Below are positions 1 through 5,271 of a stretch of DNA of 6,882 nucleotides, piece by piece (positions within the stretch are counted from its first letter, which is position 1; every line of letters starts with the position of its first letter). A model generated the notes under the pieces. It worked only from the letters and a program-made list of their open reading frames with translations, had not been told where the DNA came from and did no database searches. The translations under genes and the position numbers were made by a program. Location: NCBI GenBank assembly GCA_937897085.1, contig CALCOR010000008.1, positions 1-6,882 on the forward strand. Reading direction: 5' to 3'. Origin of the DNA: an uncultured euryarchaeote (GTDB taxonomy: Archaea; Thermoplasmatota; Poseidoniia; Poseidoniales; Thalassarchaeaceae).

Positions 1-840
1 GATGCGCACGCTGCGACCCGGTTCATCCTGCTCTCTGACTGCATCGAACGGAGAGTGAGCAGGAACCCACGTGGGCAGATCTTCTTCGCTGTTCACCGGA
101 ACCTGCTCGTCGAGGTTGAGACCATGCACACCCATGCGTGGACTTCCCGGCTGGCAGAGTTCGTGCAGCGGCTTGAAGCGAGCCAGAGCGCGCAGCAAGC
201 GGCAGCGGAGTGGCGAAAGGGTCGGAGGATGGTCGAGCAGGATGACGCCGTCCAGCGGACGTAGGCCGAATGGAGGTTCGTCGGCTTCGAGCGCTTCGAG
301 AGCGCTGACCAGCGCGTGCAGTTGCAGATCGGCGTGCATCCCTCCGAGTCCGTCAGCAAGTCTACGGATGACACGCCGGAAGGCGGACAGCCCCGGCCCT
401 TCGAAACTCGGTACATCCTGTTCTCGCAGCGCCCGGTTCAGCGCAGCGAGGTCCCGAGTTTTCCCTCGACCCCATTCGTGTTCGGGCAATGAGTGGATCA
501 GTGGGAACTCCAAGCTCTTCGCTGCTTCTTCGCAGGCGACATGGAGCAGCATCTGGAACGAGGCATCGTTCCCGAGTTTGCGCGGCAGCCTCAATTCGGC
601 GTGCAACGAGGTAATCAGACTGTCCAATGTGTGGTGCAGCGTGCGGTCCGATGGGCCATCCAACCGTTCAGCCAACCACTCCAGCGTCTGCCGGCGAGCC
701 GTATCGGTAGGATGGATCCACAGCAATCTGGTCGGCCCGCCATCAGTTGACGAGCGAGGGTCGAGCGCCTGCGCGCGCATGGAATCGAGGCACCAATCCG
801 GTAGCCAGCCGGATGGAATGTTCTCAACGGTGGTCACCAT
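1..840 (-). CDS. Partial gene, N-terminal 280 residues; possible AddB/RexB-like inactivated-helicase/nuclease protein
   Basis: This minus-strand frame is open from an ATG at 840 to the left edge without a stop, so the C-terminal part lies outside the window. I chose the ATG at 840 (MVTTVENIPSGWLPDW) because a GGGGAG motif sits 7 nt upstream; an in-frame GTG at 876 is the alternative, and the frame closes at 979-981. The protein is soluble, with no signal or membrane segment. Around residues 38-52 a hydrophobic strand runs into a Pro-Thr turn (LLWIHPTDTARRQT), followed by a helical region starting with HHTLDSLI, and near residue 204 another strand (GVILLDHPPTLSP) precedes a Leu-rich helix. This order resembles the N-terminal helicase-like half of AddB/RexB-type proteins, which pair with a UvrD-type helicase in end resection. 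No Walker A motif is visible, as in AddB-like inactivated domains or an unrelated protein. The catalytic PD-(D/E)XK domain, if present, is outside. The gene is well supported; the function is tentative. Confidence 0.6.
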   Translation of the reverse strand, partial: MVTTVENIPSGWLPDWCLDSMRAQALDPRSSTDGGPTRLLWIHPTDTARRQTLEWLAERLDGPSDRTLHHTLDSLITSLHAELRLPRKLGNDASFQMLLHVACEEAAKSLEFPLIHSLPEHEWGRGKTRDLAALNRALREQDVPSFEGPGLSAFRRVIRRLADGLGGMHADLQLHALVSALEALEADEPPFGLRPLDGVILLDHPPTLSPLRCRLLRALARFKPLHELCQPGSPRMGVHGLNLDEQVPVNSEEDLPTWVPAHSPFDAVREQDEPGRSVRI

Positions 841-847
841 CTCCTCG

Positions 848-853
848 CTCCCC
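848..853 (-). promoter_or_regulatory. Shine-Dalgarno-like GGGGAG deciding the start at 840
   Basis: On the minus strand GGGGAG lies 7 nt before the ATG at 838-840, with further GAG repeats in the spacer. The spacing favours this ATG over the in-frame GTG at 876, which has no comparable motif. Confidence 0.45.
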
Positions 854-1010
854 TGCTCATGCCCGTCAGCGGACACCTCCCGCCCTCCCGTGTGAGGGTT
901 TTTGAAGGTGAGGTTGTCGTTCCTGTCGCGATGTCTTTTTCTACCTTCGACACTCCTCTCCCCGCGAACCCGGGCTGCTTATCCCCGTCTTACCCGGCCC
1001 CTCACGCCGG

Positions 1011-1033
1011 ATAATATGAATCATTCATGGTAT
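1011..1033. promoter_or_regulatory. 23-bp imperfect palindrome, candidate operator
   Basis: The core ATGAAT-C-ATTCAT at 1016-1028 is a perfect odd palindrome. It is flanked, after two mismatched pairs, by ATA at 1011-1013 and TAT at 1031-1033, giving 9 of 11 matched pairs around C1022. A second small dyad, ATAG-T-CTAT, follows at 1032-1040. It sits in the AT-rich patch roughly midway between two divergent genes, which is where a dimeric helix-turn-helix repressor or a bidirectional promoter would be expected. No regulator can be named from the sequence. Confidence 0.35.
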
Positions 1034-1133
1034 AGTCTATTAACCCCCTCATCTCAGAGCCACTTTACTCGTAACAGGAGGAAGTTGAGGCGCAGTTGTT
1101 TGATTATGCGTCGTTGTGTTCAGAAATCTGACA

Positions 1134-1140
1134 GTATATC
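1134..1140 (+). promoter_or_regulatory. Candidate archaeal TATA element (GTATATC) upstream of tfb
   Basis: The TATA-like heptamer is centred about 26 bp upstream of the ATG at 1163, close to the usual archaeal TATA-to-start-site distance. If used, transcription would begin near 1163 and the tfb leader would be about 65 nt. The preceding bases do not form a strong BRE, and AT-rich alternatives exist at 1011-1041, so this is only a candidate. Confidence 0.25.
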
Positions 1141-1162
1141 GCACAGATGACCAACATGCAAC

Positions 1163-1231
1163 ATGGCAATGACACAATCGTTCAGCACCCAACGACCAAT
1201 TGAACCGAGTGACAAGGAGACGAGAAAATGA
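1163..1231 (+). CDS. Possible 22-residue leader ORF overlapping the tfb start (ATGA)
   Basis: An ATG at 1163 opens a frame for MAMTQSFSTQRPIEPSDKET plus Arg-Lys. Its TGA stop (1229-1231) overlaps the tfb ATG (1228-1230) as ATGA, the arrangement typical of translational coupling. The ATG lies at the expected start-site distance from the TATA candidate at 1134-1140, so the ORF could be translated as a leaderless message. No Shine-Dalgarno motif precedes it. A second short frame, 1147-1203, also exists here, which shows that chance small ORFs are easy to find; this one is listed for its ATGA junction and promoter spacing only. Confidence 0.2.
   Translation: MAMTQSFSTQRPIEPSDKETRK
1214..1220 (+). 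promoter_or_regulatory. Ribosome-binding site AAGGAGA for tfb
   Basis: AAGGAGA ends 7 nt before the ATG at 1228, which fixes the tfb start. It also lies inside the possible leader ORF at 1163-1231, so ribosomes translating that ORF would cross it. Confidence 0.6.
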
Positions 1232-2223
1232 CGTTGGAGAAATGCACAGAATGCAACAGCCGCAATCTCGACCGCGACACCCGCCGGGGACAAGTCGTGT
1301 GTGAGTCCTGCGGACTGGTGATAGAAGAGAACCAGATCGACTGGAATGACCGCAACCACACTTTGGGTGAGGACAGCCACTGCAGCCCGACTCGCAGACG
1401 TGTCGTCGGCCGCGACCGCAGAAACCGCACTCGCATGGACAAGAAGGACGGGCGCAACCGCAAAGACGCTGCCTACTGGCGCGAGATGCTACGTGCCAAT
1501 GAAAAGACGAATCTCCGAGCCAACGAGATCGTCAGAGAGATGGAAGTCTGGGGATTCGGTAGCGTCTACATCGATGCCGCCATCGAGGCTCTGCTCATTT
1601 GTTTCACCAGCGAGTTCGACAAGGGCAGCGTGGGGCTCCCGCGCCCGTACCATCAGATGCGCGACATGATTAGCACGGATGGAAAGGACGACATTTACGT
1701 CATCCGCCTGAGCATGGTCTCGACGCTCATGGCTCTCTCCGACTTCTGTTTGGTGCCCTTCTTCATATGGAAGGGAGTGAGCAAGTCCTTGGGACTAGAT
1801 CGCAATGACTGCTTGAAGCACAAGCGCCACATCAAACGCTTCCTACAAGCGATGTACTTGGCGCACGACAACATAGTTACCAGTTACAAAGCGGTCCCGT
1901 TGCTGCGTCTGCGCACACAGGCACTGGGCGCCTGGTTCGAACACCTACGCGCCCGCCTCAGCAACATGGACATCGAGCACCGCGAAGTACTGCTCAAGGG
2001 AGTCAACGACAGAATGCAGAAACTCGGTGAGCCACGAACCGACCATGGCGACGACCACAATCCGCGACCGGACATGCTCACTGCTGTGGTGACCGTCATC
2101 GTCGCCGAGGAACTCGGCATCGACATCAGCAAGGCGAAAGTGGCAGGCATCTTCTTCTTCACCACTGGAGGATTGAACGGACCACTGCGACTCTGGACCG
2201 ACGCTATCCGATCGCTCGCATGA
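1228..2223 (+). CDS. tfb: Divergent archaeal transcription initiation factor B (TFB/TFIIB-like), 331 aa
   Basis: TFB bridges TBP-bound promoter DNA and RNA polymerase and positions the start site. The N-terminus carries a TFIIB-type zinc ribbon: Cys6, Cys9, Cys25 and Cys28 (CX2C-X15-CX2C) followed by GLVIEEN. Residues 40-80 form an Arg/Lys-rich linker where the B-reader/B-linker should be, but the familiar GL-T-I type reader motif is not evident. Residues about 85-205 fit a first cyclin-like fold (VIRLSMVSTLMALSDF, then a WKGVSKSLGLDRND helix-turn-helix-like segment). Residues about 222-331 fit a weaker second one (MLTAVVTVIVAEELGI, then SKAKVAGIFFFTTGG). Length is slightly above the usual 300 or so. 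The start is set by AAGGAGA 7 nt upstream. The cyclin repeats are far from consensus, so this is probably a specialised paralogue rather than the housekeeping TFB; a promoter-specific role is inference. The zinc ribbon is seen directly. Confidence 0.85.
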   Translation: MTLEKCTECNSRNLDRDTRRGQVVCESCGLVIEENQIDWNDRNHTLGEDSHCSPTRRRVVGRDRRNRTRMDKKDGRNRKDAAYWREMLRANEKTNLRANEIVREMEVWGFGSVYIDAAIEALLICFTSEFDKGSVGLPRPYHQMRDMISTDGKDDIYVIRLSMVSTLMALSDFCLVPFFIWKGVSKSLGLDRNDCLKHKRHIKRFLQAMYLAHDNIVTSYKAVPLLRLRTQALGAWFEHLRARLSNMDIEHREVLLKGVNDRMQKLGEPRTDHGDDHNPRPDMLTAVVTVIVAEELGIDISKAKVAGIFFFTTGGLNGPLRLWTDAIRSLA

Positions 2224-2229
2224 GTCATC

Positions 2230-3168
2230 TCAAACTCGCGAACGGCGCTCAAGCAGGGCCAAGCCGACCGCGGTTACGACCAGCGCAAGTCCTGCTGCAG
2301 GCAGGAATCCCTTGTCCTCGATGACTACAGTCGGTGGTGGGGCGGACCACTGATGGATGAGCACCAACGAGATGTCCTCTCCGTCCCACTCGTCAGGCAG
2401 GGTGTATGCCAGCTCACCTCCCGAGCCGCTGCCTAGATCTACCACATCGCGCACGACGTGAGGGTAATCTCCCAAGCCGTTGCTACCCTCCTCGAAGTAA
2501 GCCGACTCCTCGACGGCGATGAGCAGCGAGGTGAACTCCACCCCTTCCACATCTGCGCTGGGCAGCGTCACCGACCAAGTGACCGTCCCGCTTTCTCCGT
2601 CGCTGCTCTGCCATTCCAGTGATGAGGTACCTGTGGCATCCTCGAAGCGGGCCGGCTCGGTGAGCGATGAGGTGTAGTCCTCAACGAGATCCTCGCCGTT
2701 GGGCACTATTCCCGGGTGCATCCATTCGCCATTGATGATAATCGTCGGTGGGGCGCGCTTCAATCCGACCAGCGCCTCCGACTGCGCACCATAGCGCGCC
2801 TCCCAGCGCTCATCTCCCGCCTGCGTGCCGAACGGGTCCTGCGTCTCGCCGATGGCGCGGTGGAACTGCAGTTCGACCACCTCCTCGGAATGGTTGGCTA
2901 CAACCTGCTGGAACGTCTCCTCGGACACCACGCACGGCTCGCACCAGCTGGCCGTGTATACCTCAGCGACGTCGGGCAGGTCGATGAGAGGAGCCTGAGC
3001 CGAGCCCGAGGTCTGGTTCGATGCGAGGAGGTGCAATCCCCCAAACAACCCCTGGTCGTTGACCCCGGAGCGGTCACCGAGTGATTCCGAGCCCGCGGTG
3101 GTGGGTAGCAGCACTGCGGCGAGCAGTAGCACGAGCAGGAGCGGAGTGAGTACGGAGAGGGAGCGCAC
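2230..3168 (-). CDS. Secreted, membrane-anchored thioredoxin-fold protein with CEPC active site, 312 aa
   Basis: The protein starts with a Sec-type signal: a short basic start, then a Leu/Val/Ala core at residues 7-21 and likely cleavage near TTAGSES. After a low-complexity Gly/Ser spacer, a thioredoxin-like domain spans about 64-170, with VYTASWCEPC placing the redox pair at Cys76/Cys79 and the cis-Pro loop at RAPPTIIING (Pro140/Pro141). The HxxxGETQDPFG segment recalls secreted DUF1223/Omp28-like thioredoxins. Residues about 180-285 look like a beta-sandwich with a HVVRDV motif. A membrane helix at about 288-306 and the tail ERRSRV anchor the C-terminus, leaving the domains outside the cell. 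A role in extracytoplasmic disulfide exchange is inferred. The start is GTG at 3168; no ATG lies before the active site and an in-frame stop is at 3181-3183. No clear Shine-Dalgarno is seen. It lies 53 bp behind the upstream gene on the same strand. Confidence 0.85.
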   Translation of the reverse strand: MRSLSVLTPLLLVLLLAAVLLPTTAGSESLGDRSGVNDQGLFGGLHLLASNQTSGSAQAPLIDLPDVAEVYTASWCEPCVVSEETFQQVVANHSEEVVELQFHRAIGETQDPFGTQAGDERWEARYGAQSEALVGLKRAPPTIIINGEWMHPGIVPNGEDLVEDYTSSLTEPARFEDATGTSSLEWQSSDGESGTVTWSVTLPSADVEGVEFTSLLIAVEESAYFEEGSNGLGDYPHVVRDVVDLGSGSGGELAYTLPDEWDGEDISLVLIHQWSAPPPTVVIEDKGFLPAAGLALVVTAVGLALLERRSRV

Positions 3169-3170
3169 GC

Positions 3171-3183
3171 TAGGGCGACCCTA
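3171..3183. promoter_or_regulatory. Small hairpin just before the GTG start of the thioredoxin-like gene
   Basis: TAGGG-CGA-CCCTA gives a 5-bp stem with a 3-nt loop, two bases upstream of the GTG at 3168. It could reduce ribosome access or be chance in a GC-rich spacer. Confidence 0.2.
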
Positions 3184-3221
3184 CTACCCACTGTCAATCC
3201 GACGGTTCCCTGCGAATCCTT

Positions 3222-5246
3222 TCAAACGGCGTCGAACATATCCTCTGGACCGTCGTCGAACGGCTGGTTGAGCCCTTCGGGGAGGCGTTGGGGCAGGTTT
3301 TCGGGTGGAAACGGGTCGCGGTACAGATTCCACCATGGTGGAGCACCCCTTATCCCATGCCGTCGCTGGAAAGGCCCGAGCAATTCGACCAACCAGTGGC
3401 GCACTCTCTCCAACGGAACGTCGACGCGAACCCAGCGGATATGATCGGCTTGCTCACCCCGTGGACGCCATCCGGTCGTGCGCGCCAGACCCTCAACGAG
3501 TTCCCGTTCCTCTTCGTCGCGAATCATCAGTCTGAATCGATTGCCCTCGAAGAGCAGCGGCCCTCTCTGTTCGCGCGGAAGGAGCATTACAGAGTCGAGT
3601 GGCAGGCGGATGAGAACCTCGTAGAGTCCTGGAAACGCCCGCGTCCAGCGTTGCCAGCCACCGAAGTTGTGCATGTTGTACATTCTATTCAACGCACCCT
3701 GAATGTGCATGGCGCCTCGTCGCTCACCCTCAGCCCCGGGCAGGTAGGCATTGGGGAGGTTGGTGCGGATGAACTCAGCCAGCGGGTGTAGATTCCGCTG
3801 TGAGCGCTGGTCATCCACCAGGGCGAGTACGACGCTGGCGATGACATCACCAGCGGGCAGCCGTTGGACACCGGGTTGTTCACGAATGCAGATTGGTATT
3901 CCACCACCCTGATGCGCCTGCTCTGCTGATGTGCAGCCGGACACACTGAAGCGAGCGCCGTGGGCACCATGGCCGCTGCGGACGTGATAGAACAGGCCAG
4001 AGGTGCCCTCCACGATGATTCCGGGGGCACCTTCCTCCAGGTATTCGCAGCGGTCGCTCGCCTCGCACACCGAATGCAGCAAACTGAGCGCACGACAGTC
4101 CTGTTCGGCAGGAATCAGTTCGCCGTCCGGTTCATCCCTAATCCACTGGAGAGTACGCAGTCGACGGTGCGCCGGATGCGCCGGCGGTGATAACTGCCAA
4201 CTGAGCAGCAGCGCCCACAGTTCGGGCCACGGAGGCAGAGGCACCCTCTTCCAGCGACCTCCACGCAGCATCCTCAGAAACAACCGGCCTCGATTGACGA
4301 CCAGAGCTGGTCCCGACCATTCCTCAGAAGAGCGCCACTCGGTCCCTCCGACAGTCTCCTGATCCCAGCGGTCCACCCACGGCATGCCCAGTTCGGCGAG
4401 TTCAGCCCACGGCACCTCCGGTGGCATCTCGTGGCCTTGGCGCCCGGGATTTCGGAAGTGAACCCATGCCCTGCCATGCATCCAATTCCGTGGTTGCTCA
4501 CCCGTAGCGAGACGAGAGCGCAGCAAATCGCCCATCCATTCCAGCCAGCTGAAGAACAGATTTGCCCCCTCGAGCGGCCCGTGAGCGCCCCAATGACGCC
4601 GGTGAAACAGCGGAATTTCTCTCAAATGCCCCCTTTGGTGACGCTGGCGACGCCGATGGTGGTGACGTCGTATGGAAAGCGTCCCCATGACACCCAGTAG
4701 CAGCGAGAAGTCGCACTCCTGCACCTGAAGCCGCTCGTTCTTGGTGCCCGTCATCGCTCTCAGCAGATGTGCGTAAGGCAACTTTCCGGGCAGGATCTCG
4801 CCATCAAGAGACCAAATTTGATCGACGCAATTCAACCAACTGCCATCGGGGAGAGGGATGCCGCGTTGCAGCAGCCGGCGCAACTCATGCCGCTCAGGGT
4901 GTGCGCGGCCCGCCAGCCGTTGGCGTAGGGATTGCAGTCCATCCTCGACTGCATCTCCAGTGAGTGGGAATGCGCCCTCATCAATCAGAGCTTCTTCGTG
5001 CACAGAGTCTCTGCGTTTCATCCACAGGATGTCTTCGCTGCCAGCATGTTCTGCAAGCAGACTGCGCCAGCGAGCCTCGCCAGTTCTGCCACGGTCAGGT
5101 GCGAGCACCGCCTCCATATCCGCTCGTTCAGCCTCGGTCGGTCGACCGGACACGCCCGGCCCGACCAGCACGTCGGCGAACAATTCGCAGCGGGAGCACC
5201 ATCCCTTGTTCTCAATCTCTCTTTCACATACTATGCATTCTGGCAT
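3222..5246 (-). CDS. Uncharacterised Trp-rich protein with N-terminal zinc ribbon, 674 aa; paralogue of the gene at 5272-6882
   Basis: I do not recognise this family. The start chosen is the ATG at 5246 (MPECIVCERE): AGAGGTGA lies 4 nt upstream, the start leaves 25 bp after the previous stop, and it places a CX2C-X9-CX2C zinc ribbon (Cys4, 7, 17, 20) at the N-terminus. An upstream ATG at 5300 would overlap the previous gene by 29 bp. There is no signal or membrane segment, so it is cytoplasmic. Blocks shared with the neighbour are RWRSLL (59-64), WSLDGEILPGKLPYA (145-159), ALSLLHSV (386-393), GTSGLFY (414-420) and LPAGDVIASVVLAL (463-476). Residues 193-218 are a His/Arg cluster (17 of 26). 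Residues from about 494 to the end form an extension the neighbour lacks. Tryptophan is about 4% (27 residues). No catalytic motif is apparent. It may bind nucleic acid or protein through the ribbon and basic cluster, but that is speculation. Confidence 0.85.
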   Translation of the reverse strand: MPECIVCEREIENKGWCSRCELFADVLVGPGVSGRPTEAERADMEAVLAPDRGRTGEARWRSLLAEHAGSEDILWMKRRDSVHEEALIDEGAFPLTGDAVEDGLQSLRQRLAGRAHPERHELRRLLQRGIPLPDGSWLNCVDQIWSLDGEILPGKLPYAHLLRAMTGTKNERLQVQECDFSLLLGVMGTLSIRRHHHRRRQRHQRGHLREIPLFHRRHWGAHGPLEGANLFFSWLEWMGDLLRSRLATGEQPRNWMHGRAWVHFRNPGRQGHEMPPEVPWAELAELGMPWVDRWDQETVGGTEWRSSEEWSGPALVVNRGRLFLRMLRGGRWKRVPLPPWPELWALLLSWQLSPPAHPAHRRLRTLQWIRDEPDGELIPAEQDCRALSLLHSVCEASDRCEYLEEGAPGIIVEGTSGLFYHVRSGHGAHGARFSVSGCTSAEQAHQGGGIPICIREQPGVQRLPAGDVIASVVLALVDDQRSQRNLHPLAEFIRTNLPNAYLPGAEGERRGAMHIQGALNRMYNMHNFGGWQRWTRAFPGLYEVLIRLPLDSVMLLPREQRGPLLFEGNRFRLMIRDEEERELVEGLARTTGWRPRGEQADHIRWVRVDVPLERVRHWLVELLGPFQRRHGIRGAPPWWNLYRDPFPPENLPQRLPEGLNQPFDDGPEDMFDAV

Positions 5247-5250
5247 CCAT

Positions 5251-5258
5251 TCACCTCT
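5251..5258 (-). promoter_or_regulatory. Shine-Dalgarno AGAGGTGA deciding the start at 5246
   Basis: On the minus strand AGAGGTGA sits 4 nt before the ATG at 5244-5246, in the 25-bp gap after the stop of the preceding gene. Its match to the 16S tail supports the short start with the zinc ribbon at the N-terminus rather than the ATG at 5300. Confidence 0.6.
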
Positions 5259-5271
5259 GCTTACTACGAAC

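Larger units (their letters stand above)
841..1227. other. Divergent intergenic region between the partial minus-strand gene and tfb
   Basis: This stretch has no convincing full-size gene. The left part (841-1008) is GC-rich. From about 1009 to 1046 it becomes AT-rich and contains palindromic elements, and it stays mixed in composition up to the tfb start. As the two flanking genes diverge, it should hold promoters for both. I saw no tRNA-like cloverleaf and no long hairpin. A plus-strand open frame at 902-1150 is low-complexity Arg/Ser/Leu-rich and has no recognisable ribosome-binding site, so I do not count it as a gene. Confidence 0.6.

Noticed and set aside
71..895. Long plus-strand open frame of 274 codons
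   Set aside because: Its translation is Ser/Arg-rich and without recognisable structure. The opposite strand has a continuous frame with balanced composition, a Shine-Dalgarno motif and protein-like strand/helix patterns, so the plus frame is its antisense shadow.
902..1150. Plus-strand open frame of 82 codons in the intergenic region
   Set aside because: Composition is Arg/Ser/Leu-rich, no ribosome-binding site was seen, and it runs through the AT-rich palindromic patch. It looks like chance.
1147..1203. Second small frame of 18 codons upstream of tfb
   Set aside because: Its ATG lies only 7 bp after the TATA candidate, so it would not be fully transcribed from there, it has no Shine-Dalgarno, and it ends 24 nt before tfb without overlap.
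3288..3791. Plus-strand open frame of 167 codons inside the complete paralogue
   Set aside because: It lies wholly antisense to the C-terminal extension of that gene, with no promoter or ribosome-binding site. The minus-strand reading gives the coherent protein.
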